A stretch of 64,000 nt of DNA from Borreliella afzelii (GTDB lineage Bacteria > Spirochaetota > Spirochaetia > Borreliales > Borreliaceae), in NCBI RefSeq assembly GCF_014202295.1, contig NZ_JACHGM010000001.1, positions 62,001 to 126,000 of the forward strand, read 5' to 3'. Shown here piece after piece: positions 38,749 to 48,294 of this stretch (position 1 is its first letter; each line of letters begins with the position of its first letter). The position numbers and the translations under genes were made by a program. The notes below the pieces were generated by a model. The model had not been told where the DNA came from. It did no database searches and worked only from the letters and a program-made list of their open reading frames with translations.

Positions 38749-39078
38749 ATGGAACTAAATGAATACCAAGAAAAAGCAAAAAAAACTGCTAAGTACAAAA
38801 ATAAAAAAGAAGAATTAATTTTAACAACACTTGGTCTTGCTGGTGAAACTGGAGAAGTTGTTGAAAAAATAAAAAAATTAGGAAGAGACAAAAATTACAT
38901 CATTGACGATGAGTATTTAATATCAATTAAAAAAGAGCTTGGGGACGTTTTATGGTACTTATCAACTTTAAGCAATAATTTAGGCATTACGCTTGAAGAT
39001 GTAGCCCTTACAAATTTAAAAAAAATACAAAAGCGACATGAAAATGGAACAATAAATGGTGAGGGTGATGACAGATGA
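38749..39078 (+). CDS. MazG-like nucleotide pyrophosphohydrolase
   Basis: MazG-fold enzymes hydrolyse NTPs or dNTPs, often to clean up damaged nucleotides. The 109-residue product is a single domain with the metal-binding helices GLAGETGEVVEKIKKLG and IKKELGDVLWYLSTLSNNLGI, the E-x-x-E and E-x-x-D motifs. It is shorter than full-length MazG, matching the phage gp37-like or MazG-like class. No good ribosome site precedes the ATG. The substrate cannot be read from the sequence. Confidence 0.85.
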   Translation: MELNEYQEKAKKTAKYKNKKEELILTTLGLAGETGEVVEKIKKLGRDKNYIIDDEYLISIKKELGDVLWYLSTLSNNLGITLEDVALTNLKKIQKRHENGTINGEGDDR

Positions 39079-39117
39079 AGCATTTAAATTGAAAACAATT
39101 AAAATCTAAAAATAGAA

Positions 39118-39975
39118 ATGCTTAATATTTATATCAAGGGAATTTTACTTGGAATTGCAAACATAATCCCAGGAGTTTCTGGGGGAACGCTGGCTTTAAT
39201 ATTAAAAATTTATTACAAAATAATAAATTCTATTTCAGAAATCTTAAAACTCACAGAAATTAAAAAAAATTTAATGTTTTTAACTATTTTGGCAACAGGA
39301 ATGTTAACCTCAATATTATTAACTGCAAAAATATTTAAAACCTATGCCTTTGACAATGGAATAATAGAAGCATTATTAATAGTATTTTTCATAGGATTAA
39401 CATTTGGGAATATGCTAACACTAAAAACAGAAATACCTATAAAAGAAATCAATAGTAATACAAAAATATTGAAGCATTTGTTATTTTTCATCGGTATGGC
39501 CATTATTGTCCTTTTCTTAATAATCAAAGAATCTAATATACAATTGCAAAGTACAATACCTAAAGACAAAAACTCAATAAAATATTACTTATTATTAATA
39601 TCCTCTGGAACAATAAGCGGAGCATCAATGATCTTGCCCGGAATCTCGGGATCTGGAATGCTTTTACTACTTGGTTTTTATAAAGAAATAATACTCATTA
39701 TATCCAAATTTAACATTGTTCTTATTACAATCTTTACAATAGCTGTAACAATAGGAATAATTACATCAATATTAATAATAAAAAAAATAATAGATAATCA
39801 CTTAAATAATTTTATTTATTTATCAAAAGGCCTAATTTTTGGATCAATTCTACAAATGATATTAATCATTTTAAAATTAAATTTTAAAATCAGCTTTACA
39901 TCTTTTACATCTTTAACAACATTATTTATATTGGGATTACTTATAAATAAAAAAATAGTTGAGAAATGTAAATAA
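39118..39975 (+). CDS. DUF368 family multi-pass membrane protein
   Basis: DUF368 proteins are transporters or flippases related to the DedA/undecaprenyl-phosphate translocase field (the PopT group). The 285-residue product has about eight transmembrane segments and the family motifs GIANIIPGVSGGTLALIL near the N-terminus and SGASMILPGISGSGMLLLLG in the middle. These two repeats carry the conserved PG(V/I)SG. A role in recycling undecaprenyl phosphate is an inference. The gene stops 5 bp before the 3' end of the convergent tRNA-Leu. Confidence 0.85.
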   Translation: MLNIYIKGILLGIANIIPGVSGGTLALILKIYYKIINSISEILKLTEIKKNLMFLTILATGMLTSILLTAKIFKTYAFDNGIIEALLIVFFIGLTFGNMLTLKTEIPIKEINSNTKILKHLLFFIGMAIIVLFLIIKESNIQLQSTIPKDKNSIKYYLLLISSGTISGASMILPGISGSGMLLLLGFYKEIILIISKFNIVLITIFTIAVTIGIITSILIIKKIIDNHLNNFIYLSKGLIFGSILQMILIILKLNFKISFTSFTSLTTLFILGLLINKKIVEKCK

Positions 39976-39979
39976 AAAA

Positions 39980-40063
39980 TACCGAAGACCGGACTTGAAC
40001 CGGTACGGAGCTTCCTCCTCAGGATTTTAAGTCCTGTGTGTCTACCACTTCCACCACTTCGGC
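39980..40063 (-). tRNA. tRNA-Leu (anticodon TAA)
   Basis: The minus-strand sequence from 40063 to 39980 (84 nt) has acceptor arms GCCGAAG and CTTCGGT (one G-U pair). The anticodon arm is CAGGACTTAAAATCCTG with anticodon TAA, there is a long variable arm as in class II tRNAs, and the T arm contains GGTTCAAGTCC. CCA is not encoded. The 3' end is only 5 bp from the stop of the convergent DUF368 gene. Confidence 0.95.
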
Positions 40064-40073
40064 ATAGAATAAT

Positions 40074-40102
40074 ATAATAAATAATAATAATTACGATGTC
40101 AA
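40074..40102 (-). promoter_or_regulatory. Promoter of tRNA-Leu
   Basis: The minus strand has TTGACA (40102-40097), a 17-bp spacer and TATTAT (40079-40074), about 11 nt before the tRNA 5' end. This is a perfect -35 with a 5-of-6 -10 element. Confidence 0.85.
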
Positions 40103-40129
40103 GTTAAACAAGAATACAAATCTAAAAAC

Positions 40130-40897
40130 TCAGCTGATAACTATTTTTTGAGGAAAATTCTCAATAACATAATGACTATGCAAATAATCTGCAATTACAA
40201 ACATAAATGAATATAAAGAAACTCTAGCAAAAAAATTAGAAAAAACTCTAAAATCAATTTTATTTGCTAACATCGAAATATTGTTTGAATCATTTATTAA
40301 GCTAAAAAATCCATTTTTGATTAACAAATCAAAAATAATAAATTCAGATTCATCTAAAATAAACATTAATTTATCTATTTGAGCTTTTAAATATAAAATT
40401 TGCTCACTAATTTGCAAACTAGTAGGATTTTTAATAAAATCATTGCTTAAATTATAAATAACAATACCATAATGATTGCCCTTAAAATTAAAATCAACAA
40501 GCAATCCTAATTTCAAGTCGTCATAATCTTGTATTACGCTTAAAACTTTAATATTTATTTTGCGCTTAGAAAGAATGCTGACAGAAAGTCCTTTCCCTTG
40601 ATCAATAAAATAAGCATTCTTGAAAGTTCCAAATAAAACTCTATTATTGATTAAATCAAGAACATTTTTATTCTCAAGGTTTTTAATAATTATTAAATCA
40701 AAACTTTGATTGAGAATATTATAAGCAGAATCTAATAATTCTTGAGAAGAATTATTAGATAAATTAAAATTTGCAACCTTAAGCTCCAAAACACTAAAAT
40801 TTATATCTACAAAATTACAAGAAAAAAATAAAACACTAAGCAGAAATAAACTCTTCAAGTTGATACTTTGTTTCAACAACTTCAAATACAAGTCCAT
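40130..40897 (-). CDS. Putative lipoprotein of unknown function, overlapping the clpP 3' end
   Basis: No family is certain. The product of about 255 residues has a hydrophobic leader followed by LSVLFFSCNF, a plausible relaxed Borrelia lipobox with the cysteine to be lipidated. The following beta/alpha pattern (VLELKVANFNLSN, FDLIIIKNLENK, GLSVSILSKRKI, GIVIYNLSNDF) faintly recalls the endonuclease/exonuclease/phosphatase fold, but the catalytic residues cannot be assigned. The start is inside clpP. I chose the ATG at 40897; a TTG at 40858 would give a more compact signal peptide. Confidence 0.6.
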   Translation of the reverse strand: MDLYLKLLKQSINLKSLFLLSVLFFSCNFVDINFSVLELKVANFNLSNNSSQELLDSAYNILNQSFDLIIIKNLENKNVLDLINNRVLFGTFKNAYFIDQGKGLSVSILSKRKINIKVLSVIQDYDDLKLGLLVDFNFKGNHYGIVIYNLSNDFIKNPTSLQISEQILYLKAQIDKLMFILDESEFIIFDLLIKNGFFSLINDSNNISMLANKIDFRVFSNFFARVSLYSFMFVIADYLHSHYVIENFPQKIVIS

Positions 40898-41432
40898 ATT
40901 TTTTTGCAGCACTACTGTCTAACCAAAAATCCCTATCGGTATCCTTTTCTATTTTAGAAATATTTTGACCTGTTTCTTTTGAAATAATATTATTAAGTTC
41001 TTTTTTAAGTTTATTTAACTCATTAGCATAAATCTCAATGTCTGTGGCAACTCCTTTAAACCCACTCAAAGGTTGGTGCAATAAATACCTGGCAAAAGGC
41101 AGTGAAAATCTATTTTCTAATTTTGCAGCCAAAAAAATTAAAGCGGCAGCGCTAGCAACAAGCCCTACTCCAACTGTAAAAACTTTAGGCTTAACAAAAC
41201 GAATCATATTGAAAATAGCAAATCCAGCATCAATATCGCCCCCTTCTGAATCAATGTACACAAATATAGGCTTTTTAAAATCTAAGGACTCTAACAATAA
41301 TATTTTTTCCTGAAAAAGTCGAGAAACATCCTTAGTAATCTCACCAGCAATCACTATTGATCTACTCTTTAAAATTAATTCCAATGATTTATCATGCGAA
41401 ACACAAATCTTATCATCTTCTTTACCAGTCAT
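40836..41432 (-). CDS. clpP: ATP-dependent Clp protease proteolytic subunit
   Basis: ClpP is the chambered serine protease that works with ClpX or ClpA. The product of about 198 residues has the catalytic serine in GLVASAAALIFLA, the histidine in YLLHQPLSGFKG and the aspartate region DRDFWLDSSAAKKYGLVFEV. The serine motif is ASAA rather than the common ASMA. I chose the ATG at 41432 because AAGGG lies 7 nt upstream; the ATG at 41456 has no ribosome site. Lyme Borrelia have a second clpP elsewhere. Confidence 0.88.
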   Translation of the reverse strand: MTGKEDDKICVSHDKSLELILKSRSIVIAGEITKDVSRLFQEKILLLESLDFKKPIFVYIDSEGGDIDAGFAIFNMIRFVKPKVFTVGVGLVASAAALIFLAAKLENRFSLPFARYLLHQPLSGFKGVATDIEIYANELNKLKKELNNIISKETGQNISKIEKDTDRDFWLDSSAAKKYGLVFEVVETKYQLEEFISA

Positions 41433-41630
41433 AAAACATCCCTTATACAAAAACATAATGATATATTATAATTAAAAATAAAAGGTTTTTAAATGATAAG
41501 AAAACATAAAAACTAAACAATTGTACTTAATTCTAAAAAGCACAAGACTAATAAATCTTTAATTAAACTTCATTATAGTCAAAAAATACTCTAAATTTAT
41601 AAATAAGCAAAATCTAAAAAGGAGTTTATA

Positions 41631-42698
41631 ATGCATTATGAATTTGCAGTTATTGGGGGAGGAATAGCGGGAAGCACCGTCACTTACGAACTGCTTAAAA
41701 GAAATAAAAAAGTAATTCTTTTTGATGATGAAGACACAAAAGCAACAATAATAGCTGGGGGACTTATTAATCCTATTATGGGTAGAAAAATGAACATTGC
41801 TTGGAAAGAATCACATATTTTTGAATTTGCAAAAAACTACTATCAAGAAATTGAAAAAACCATTAAATCCAACTTTTTTATAGAAAAAAATATCTTTAGG
41901 CCCTTTACTACTGAAAACCAAAAAAATGAACTGATTGCCAAACTTGAAAATGATAAAAACATGACAAACTTTATTTTGAAAATAAAAGATGGAAAAATTT
42001 ATAATTTCTCAAACGACTCTAACGGCGGAATGCTAATAAAAGGCGCTAGGATTAATACAAAAATCTATATAAAAAATATTAAAAAATACTTAATCAAAAA
42101 AAATTCATACATAAAAAAAAATATCGACGAAAATAAAATTAAACTTGGAGAAAGTTTTTTTAAAATAGAAAATTTCAAATTTGAAAAATTAATATTTGCA
42201 AAAGGATATAAAGAGAAACTCAAAGGATTTTTTTCTTATCTTCCATTTGAGCCTGCAAAAGGCGAAATCATTATATTAGAATGCAAAAAATTAAATTTTA
42301 AAGAAGTTTACAATAGACACGCATCTTTAATTCACTTAAAAGGTAATAAATTTTACCTTGGGGGCACTTACGAATGGAACACTTGGAATACACTTACAAA
42401 TGAATGGGCAAAATTAGAATTATTGAAAAAATTTAAAAAAATAACAAATCTAAACTGCAAAGTCATTGATCAAAAAGCACATATAAGGCCTTCTACTCTT
42501 GACAGAGAACCTTTTTTAGGAGAACACCCCCAGCATAAAAATATTTTCATATTAAATGGTTTTGGAACAAGGGGTATATCAATGGCACCATACTTATGTA
42601 ATTTATTAGTTAACAATATTGAAAAAATTGACAAAATTCCAAATCATTATAATATCAAAAGATATGCAAAATATTATAATATTTTGCATCATTCTTAA
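41631..42698 (+). CDS. FAD-dependent oxidoreductase resembling the MnmC oxidase domain
   Basis: This is a DAO-fold flavoprotein. The 355-residue product has the dinucleotide-binding motif FAVIGGGIAGSTVTYELL, the segment AGGLINPIMGRK, and near the C-terminus HIRPSTLDREPFLGE and LNGFGTRGISMAPYLCNLL. The last motif resembles the GLGSRGL-SAP signature of MnmC(o), which oxidises cmnm5(s2)U34 of tRNA. The matching methyltransferase half is a separate gene at 58820. A ThiO-like glycine oxidase is the alternative. AAAGGAG lies upstream of the ATG, and the gene stands alone. Confidence 0.6.
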   Translation: MHYEFAVIGGGIAGSTVTYELLKRNKKVILFDDEDTKATIIAGGLINPIMGRKMNIAWKESHIFEFAKNYYQEIEKTIKSNFFIEKNIFRPFTTENQKNELIAKLENDKNMTNFILKIKDGKIYNFSNDSNGGMLIKGARINTKIYIKNIKKYLIKKNSYIKKNIDENKIKLGESFFKIENFKFEKLIFAKGYKEKLKGFFSYLPFEPAKGEIIILECKKLNFKEVYNRHASLIHLKGNKFYLGGTYEWNTWNTLTNEWAKLELLKKFKKITNLNCKVIDQKAHIRPSTLDREPFLGEHPQHKNIFILNGFGTRGISMAPYLCNLLVNNIEKIDKIPNHYNIKRYAKYYNILHHS

Positions 42699-42888
42699 AA
42701 TCAAAATTTTTAAATCCATACTTACAAGCTATTCCATCTCTTAATATTTCTAAATTCATGAAAAAATAATATAATGTTTAAGTTAAGCTAAAATAATTCT
42801 TATCCAAAGAGAAAATAAAAGTGAAGCAAGATTTGACAAAACAATTAAAATTAATTAATACTTTCAAAACAAACCGGGAGAATAATCT

Positions 42889-43848
42889 TTGGGATTCAAT
42901 ATTAACATTATAGGAACTGGGGGAACAAGGCCACTCCATAACAGATATTTGTCATCCGTACTAATCGAATACAATGGAGACAATTTTTTATTCGATTGTG
43001 GAGAAGGAACTCAAATGTCTTTAAGAAAACAAAAAATATCTTGGCAAAAAATAAAAATGATTTGTATTACGCACTTACATGCTGATCACATTACAGGACT
43101 ACTTGGAATAGTAATGCTAATGTCACAAAGTGGAGAAACAAGAAAAGATCCATTAATAATTGCTGGACCTGTTGGAATAAAAAACTATACAAAAAATAAC
43201 ATAGACATGCTTAAAATATATACAAACTATGAAATAATTTATAAAGAAATAATCATAGATAAAACCGAAAAAATAATATATGAAGATAAAACAAAAAAAA
43301 TTGAATATACCAGACTAAAACATTCAATAGAATGTGTTGGATATTTATTCATAGAAAAAGATAAACCTGGTAAATTCAATACAGAAAAAGCAGAAGAGTT
43401 AAATATCCCTAAAGGACCTATTAGAAAAACCCTGCAAGATGGAAAAGAAATATTAATAAACGGAAAAATTATAAAGCCATCAGAAATACTTGGAAAATCT
43501 AAAAAAGGATTAAAAGTTGCTTACATTACAGATACTGGTTATTTTAAAGAACTCATACAGCAAATCAAAAACTTCAACCTTGTAATAATTGAGAGCACAT
43601 TTAAAAATGAGCTTAAAAAGGAAGCAGATAAAAAACTTCACTTAACAGCTGGTGGAGCCGCAAATATTGTCAAGCAAGCAAAGGTTTTACAAACGGGACT
43701 TATTCATTTTAGCGAAAGATATACATTAAGAAAAGATCTTGAAAACTTACTAAAGGAGGCAAAATTGGAATATCCGGACGGAGAAATTTTTTTAACAAAA
43801 GATGGAATGAGACTTGAAGCAAACAAAAATAACTTTATTATTAAATAG
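42889..43848 (+). CDS. rnz: Ribonuclease Z
   Basis: RNase Z cuts the 3' trailer from tRNA precursors, needed here because the tRNA genes lack an encoded CCA. The 319-residue product starts [19 protein letters not shown] and has [11 protein letters not shown], the zinc motif [16 protein letters not shown] and later histidine motifs ([16 protein letters not shown]). The start is a TTG with GGGAG 8 nt upstream. It lies 8 bp before the ABC ATPase gene, probably at the head of that transcript. Confidence 0.93.
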   Translation: MGFNINIIGTGGTRPLHNRYLSSVLIEYNGDNFLFDCGEGTQMSLRKQKISWQKIKMICITHLHADHITGLLGIVMLMSQSGETRKDPLIIAGPVGIKNYTKNNIDMLKIYTNYEIIYKEIIIDKTEKIIYEDKTKKIEYTRLKHSIECVGYLFIEKDKPGKFNTEKAEELNIPKGPIRKTLQDGKEILINGKIIKPSEILGKSKKGLKVAYITDTGYFKELIQQIKNFNLVIIESTFKNELKKEADKKLHLTAGGAANIVKQAKVLQTGLIHFSERYTLRKDLENLLKEAKLEYPDGEIFLTKDGMRLEANKNNFIIK

Positions 43849-43856
43849 GAGGGTAT

Positions 43857-44786
43857 ATGATAAATGTAGAAAAAGTTACTAAAATGTATGGTTCATTTAC
43901 AGCGCTATTTAATGTTAGCTTTAAAGTTGAAGAAGGCGAAGTGCTTGGCATACTTGGTCCAAACGGAGCGGGAAAGTCAACATTAATCAAAATCTTAACA
44001 TCATTTCATTATCCAAACAAAGGTAATGTAAAAATTTTTGGAAAAGACATTGTAGAGCATTCAAAAGAAATACTACAACAAATAGGATATGTTCCTGAAA
44101 AACTAGCTCTTTATCCAGAACTTTCTGTTAAAGAATATTTAAAGTTTATATCAGAAATAAAGGGTGTTAAAAAATTTAAAAAAGAAATTGATAAGGTAAT
44201 AACCATATTTAAATTAAAAGAAGTTGAAGATAAGCTAATTTCTCAACTTTCAAAAGGATTTAAACAAAGAGTAGGAATAGCTGGTGCTTTAATAAATAGT
44301 CCTAAACTTGTAATACTCGATGAACCAACAAATGGTCTTGATCCAAATCAAATAATTGAATTTAAAGAATTCTTAAAAGAACTAGCAAAAGAAAGTACAA
44401 TATTATTCTCTTCACACATACTAAGTGAAGTAGAATCTATTTGTAAAAGAATAATTATTGTCAACAACGGAATAATTGTTGCTGATGACACAAAAGAAAA
44501 TATTATTAAAAATAAGCTTAAAGAGATTGAAATAGAATTAATAGTTTTAAAAAAATCTGAAAATGAAAAAAAATTTTTCAACAGTAAAAATGATATTTTT
44601 ACATTAATGCAACTTGAAGAACAAGAGAAAGACTTAAAAATTTCATTAAAACTATCTCAAGGCAAAACAGAAGAAGATCTTTTTAACTACATAGTAAAAA
44701 ATAATATAATCTTAAAAGCAATGATCCCAAAACATGAAAGCCTTGAAAAGATATTTAGCAAATTAACTAAGGAGAGAGAAAAATGA
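43857..44786 (+). CDS. ABC transporter ATPase (GldA/CcmA-like)
   Basis: This is the ATPase of an export-type ABC system. The 309-residue product has Walker A GILGPNGAGKSTLIK, signature LSKGFKQRVG, Walker B LVILDEPTNGLDPNQ and switch HILSE. A C-terminal extension of about 80 charged residues follows, as in the DUF4162/GldA group. It is followed without a gap by a permease, a GldG-like protein and a DUF4340 protein. The substrate is unknown. Confidence 0.9.
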   Translation: MINVEKVTKMYGSFTALFNVSFKVEEGEVLGILGPNGAGKSTLIKILTSFHYPNKGNVKIFGKDIVEHSKEILQQIGYVPEKLALYPELSVKEYLKFISEIKGVKKFKKEIDKVITIFKLKEVEDKLISQLSKGFKQRVGIAGALINSPKLVILDEPTNGLDPNQIIEFKEFLKELAKESTILFSSHILSEVESICKRIIIVNNGIIVADDTKENIIKNKLKEIEIELIVLKKSENEKKFFNSKNDIFTLMQLEEQEKDLKISLKLSQGKTEEDLFNYIVKNNIILKAMIPKHESLEKIFSKLTKEREK

Positions 44787-45517
44787 AAATAGATTTAAAG
44801 CAATCTTTATCGCTTTCTAAAAAAGAACTAAAAATACTATTTGGAACTCCAACTGCATACGTTGTAATGCTATTTTTTTTAATATTCATAAACTTTTCAT
44901 TTATTTTTTTATCAGGATTTTTTATTAAAGACAATGCATCTCTTACCTCTTATTTCTCTTCAATGCCTATTATTTTGATGTTAGTGTTGCCAGCACTTAG
45001 TATGGGAGTGTTCTCAGAAGAACATAAAACAGGAAGCATTGAACTTCTTTATGCTCTACCAATAAGCCCCCAAGAGATAGTCTTAGGCAAATTTATTACG
45101 CTCAAAATATTTACCTTAATATTATTCTCACTTACCTTGCCTCTTACAATAATGACAATTTTCATGGGCGAATTTGATCTTGGAATAATATTGCTTCAAT
45201 ATCTAGGGATAATTCTTTATTCTCTCTCTGTGCTAAGCATGGGAACATTTATTTCCTCTATTACAAAAAGTCAAATAGTCTCATATATTCTAACCGTATT
45301 TATACTAATATTAATACTATTTTCTGGAAAATTGGTTATGATCTTTGGAAAAGAAAATATAATAGGAGAAATGCTTAATTTTATTTCAATAACTAATCAC
45401 TTTGGCTATTTTAATATGGGTGTACTAAACTCATCAGACTTTATTTATTTTATTACATTCACAATCACATTTTTAATACTAAGCACATACAGCATAACAC
45501 TAAAAAAATGGAGATAA
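44783..45517 (+). CDS. ABC transporter permease (GldF/ABC-2 type)
   Basis: The 244-residue protein has six predicted membrane helices and the ABC-2 pattern near the N-terminus (SLSKKELKILFGTPTAYVVM). The conserved loop EEHKTGSIELLYALPISPQEIVLGKF follows, which couples to the ATPase. It is the GldF type. It overlaps the ATPase gene by 4 bp and lies 4 bp before the GldG-like gene, so the four genes are one operon. Confidence 0.88.
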   Translation: MKIDLKQSLSLSKKELKILFGTPTAYVVMLFFLIFINFSFIFLSGFFIKDNASLTSYFSSMPIILMLVLPALSMGVFSEEHKTGSIELLYALPISPQEIVLGKFITLKIFTLILFSLTLPLTIMTIFMGEFDLGIILLQYLGIILYSLSVLSMGTFISSITKSQIVSYILTVFILILILFSGKLVMIFGKENIIGEMLNFISITNHFGYFNMGVLNSSDFIYFITFTITFLILSTYSITLKKWR

Positions 45518-45521
45518 ACTT

Positions 45522-47030
45522 ATGAAAAGCAAAGAAAATGAAGTTTTAAACCTAACCTTAAACCTTACAATAATATTTTTAATTTTTTGCAATATATCTA
45601 TTTTCATTTTTAAAATAGACTTTACAAAACACAAAGCTTTTACAATATCTCAAGTTACAAAAAATTTGTTTTCAAGTGCAAATGAAACAATATATATAAC
45701 CTATTACAATTCAGGAAGCCTTGAAAACTATTTTGCTTTTCCAAATCAAATAAAAAATTTTTTAATAAGTTTTTCTGATGCTTCAAAAGGAAAGGTAATT
45801 TATAAAGAAGTTGATGCTGATAAAATTTCAACGCCATTAGAGCACATTGGCATTCCTTCTCAACAAATCGACTTAAGAGATATTAATCAACTCTCAATAC
45901 TAAAAATATACTCAGGAATTGAAATTATTTACGAGGGAAAAAGAGAAATAATACCGGTTGTAACAGAAATTAGCAATTTGGAATATGACCTTGCAAATGG
46001 ACTTGACAAGTTAATAAACAATACAAAAAAAGTTTTAGGACTTGCTTTTGGGGACAGCACTTTAAAAGAAGCGCACAAAAACTTTTCCGAAATAATGAGA
46101 AAAGCATTTGGTATTGAAATAAAAGAAATAGATTTAAAAATTGAAAAATTAGAAGACATAAGAAAAGAAATAAATGGATTATTCATTATTGGTGCTAAAG
46201 AAATTGATGAAGAGATTGTAAAAAAAATTGACGATTTTATTGTTAATGATGGGAAAATATTTGTTGCAACAAGCACAATTGACTACAATCCCCAAAATCC
46301 ATATGGCATAGCTCCTATTAAATCCAAACTATTTGATCTATTTGAAAGTTATGGCATAAAATACAACGATAATATTATTCTTGATAAAAGAGCACCTACA
46401 ATCTTTTTAGGTGGCGATTTCCAAACTTACTATCCATGGATTTTAATAGACAAAAGTAATATTGTAAAAAAAGACATACCATTACTAAAAAATTTTTATG
46501 CTGCTACAATTCCTTGGAGCAGCTCATTAGAACTTGTAAAAAAAGATGAAACGGAAGTAAAATTTTTGCCTCTATTTGCAAGCTCCAAACAATCTTGGCA
46601 AGTAAAAGAACCCAATCTTTCAAACATATCTTTGAATGCATTTGAAGTTCCAAATAACTTTGAAGAGAATAAACTCAAAATGCTAGGATATGCAATTGAA
46701 GGAAAAATTAAAAGTCCTTATAAAGAACAATATTCTAAAAATTCTAAAATAATCCTAACAGGATCAAGCATGATATTTAGTGATTATATGTACAACGGAT
46801 CTCCATCAAACTTTGAACTGTCAGGAAGAATTTCAGATTATTTAATGCAAAAGGAAGAATTTTTTAATATTAAATCCAGAGAAGTACGGGCTAAATTAAA
46901 ATTTACAAGCTCTTCAAACGAAATGGCCAATGCAAAATTTTCATTAATAATTGTTAACTTAATTATTCTTCCAACAATAATATTAATATTTGGACTTGTT
47001 AGATTTACCAGAAAAAGAAAAGCAAATTAA
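45522..47030 (+). CDS. GldG-like ABC transporter auxiliary protein
   Basis: This matches the GldG/ABC_transp_aux group, proteins with a large extracytoplasmic domain held by membrane helices. The 502-residue product has one segment at about residues 13-31 and another near the C-terminus (LIIVNLIILPTIILIFGL). Between them lies an alpha/beta region with YITYYNSGSLENYF and FIIGAKEIDEEIVKKIDDFIVNDGKIFVAT, typical of the DUF4350/GldG fold. Its role in the transporter is unknown in any bacterium outside gliding species. Confidence 0.82.
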   Translation: MKSKENEVLNLTLNLTIIFLIFCNISIFIFKIDFTKHKAFTISQVTKNLFSSANETIYITYYNSGSLENYFAFPNQIKNFLISFSDASKGKVIYKEVDADKISTPLEHIGIPSQQIDLRDINQLSILKIYSGIEIIYEGKREIIPVVTEISNLEYDLANGLDKLINNTKKVLGLAFGDSTLKEAHKNFSEIMRKAFGIEIKEIDLKIEKLEDIRKEINGLFIIGAKEIDEEIVKKIDDFIVNDGKIFVATSTIDYNPQNPYGIAPIKSKLFDLFESYGIKYNDNIILDKRAPTIFLGGDFQTYYPWILIDKSNIVKKDIPLLKNFYAATIPWSSSLELVKKDETEVKFLPLFASSKQSWQVKEPNLSNISLNAFEVPNNFEENKLKMLGYAIEGKIKSPYKEQYSKNSKIILTGSSMIFSDYMYNGSPSNFELSGRISDYLMQKEEFFNIKSREVRAKLKFTSSSNEMANAKFSLIIVNLIILPTIILIFGLVRFTRKRKAN

Positions 47031-47046
47031 GATTAAAGGAGTGTTT

Positions 47047-48060
47047 ATGACAAAACCAAAAATATTCTCAATCACTAAAGAAAAAATAAAAATATTTTTA
47101 ATAATAGTGCTAACATCTACATTCTTATTGGGAATAATTTTTTCAAATGAAAACAAAGTAGCAAGGATCCTGGAAGAAAAATTTTTCGATTTTGACTTAA
47201 ATTTAATTTCTAAAATTGAAACAGAATTTGAAGGAACACTAACAAAACTTGACAAAGATTGGGTGCTAACATACAACAAACAAAATATTCCCGTTGATAA
47301 TAAAAAAGTCAATTCTCTAATCAAAGCATTAGACGAACTTCAAAAAAATAAACTTGTAAGTAGAGATCAAAAAAAACACAAAGAACTGGGAATTGAGGAA
47401 AACCCAAGCTTTAAATTATTTGACAACAACAACAAACTGTTAACAGAAATTTTTGTTGGAAAACCAGGAGAAGGCGATTCAAGATTAGCATACATTAAAG
47501 GTAGTGACGAAAATGTTTACTTAACAAAAAATATTTTCTTATCGTATAAAGGAAATTCTTATAATACATTTTCAGATACTGCATTATTTCAAGAAAAAAA
47601 CACAAAATTAGAAAATTTATCATTTAAAATGATAAGAAAATTAAACAAAGAAAATGAAAATAATATAAATAATGACTATGAGATTACCACTAAAGATGGC
47701 CTTTATTTTTTAAATAACCAAAAAATAACAAAAGAAAGGCCTTTAAATATTATTGCCGAATTTAAAGCTGATGGACTTGAAATTGATAAATCTAAAATAG
47801 ATGACTACAGACTTCAATACAAGATTGAAGTCAAGTGGAGCAATAAAAGTGTTAACAATATTGAAGTTTACTTTAATAAAAACGAAGAAAATGACAAAGA
47901 CATATTAATCAAAAAAGATAAAGACGAATATTACTATATGACTAGCAAATGGACTTTTTTTGATGTATTTAACTTAGAAAAAAAATTAATAGAAAAAGAT
48001 AACATTTCTAGTAATGATAATCAAGAAGATCACCATGAGCATAACAATAACACAGATTAA
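47047..48060 (+). CDS. DUF4340 domain protein of the Gld-like ABC operon
   Basis: The product of about 337 residues has one N-terminal membrane anchor (about residues 12-32) and an extracytoplasmic part with the DUF4340 pattern: GTLTKLDKDWVLTYNKQNIPVDNKKVNSLIKALDEL, then FVGKPGEGDSRLAYIKGSDENVYLTKN. The tail is rich in D, H and N. DUF4340 genes often follow GldG-like genes. The start is the ATG at 47047, with AAAGGAG 6 nt upstream; it lies 16 bp after the GldG-like gene. Confidence 0.8.
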   Translation: MTKPKIFSITKEKIKIFLIIVLTSTFLLGIIFSNENKVARILEEKFFDFDLNLISKIETEFEGTLTKLDKDWVLTYNKQNIPVDNKKVNSLIKALDELQKNKLVSRDQKKHKELGIEENPSFKLFDNNNKLLTEIFVGKPGEGDSRLAYIKGSDENVYLTKNIFLSYKGNSYNTFSDTALFQEKNTKLENLSFKMIRKLNKENENNINNDYEITTKDGLYFLNNQKITKERPLNIIAEFKADGLEIDKSKIDDYRLQYKIEVKWSNKSVNNIEVYFNKNEENDKDILIKKDKDEYYYMTSKWTFFDVFNLEKKLIEKDNISSNDNQEDHHEHNNNTD

Positions 48061-48133
48061 TCTTACTATGTATTAAAAAAATAAAAAGAAAAACGTATAA
48101 AAATAAATATAATCAAAATGTAGGCGTACTACT

Positions 48134-48165
48134 GACAACATTTTATCTTTTGATAAAATGTTGTC
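48134..48165. terminator. 14-bp perfect hairpin after the ABC operon
   Basis: GACAACATTTTATC (48134-48147) pairs exactly with 48152-48165 around a TTTT loop, 74 nt past the DUF4340 stop. The following bases (TTGCTTTAC) are only moderately T-rich. Since the next gene converges, it may serve both strands. Confidence 0.7.
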
Positions 48166-48181
48166 TTGCTTTACTGATAAG

Positions 48182-48223
48182 TTTTTTGTTTAAGTTAATA
48201 TTAATTTTAATTTAAACAAAAAA
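48182..48223. terminator. Second convergent hairpin before the acidic-protein gene
   Basis: TTTTTTGTTTAA (48182-48193) pairs exactly with TTAAACAAAAAA (48212-48223). One G-T and four more pairs extend the stem inward. It lies 72 nt past the stop of the minus-strand gene at 48295 and 16 nt from the first hairpin. Confidence 0.55.
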
Positions 48224-48294
48224 TCGTCCAGCTACCAAAAAATAATTTAAAAATTTTTATAAAAAATAAAATAAAAGGCTAAAAAATAGATTCT

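Noticed and set aside
45929..46276. 115-codon open frame antisense to the GldG-like gene
   Set aside because: It is fully contained in a well-supported gene and has no ribosome site.
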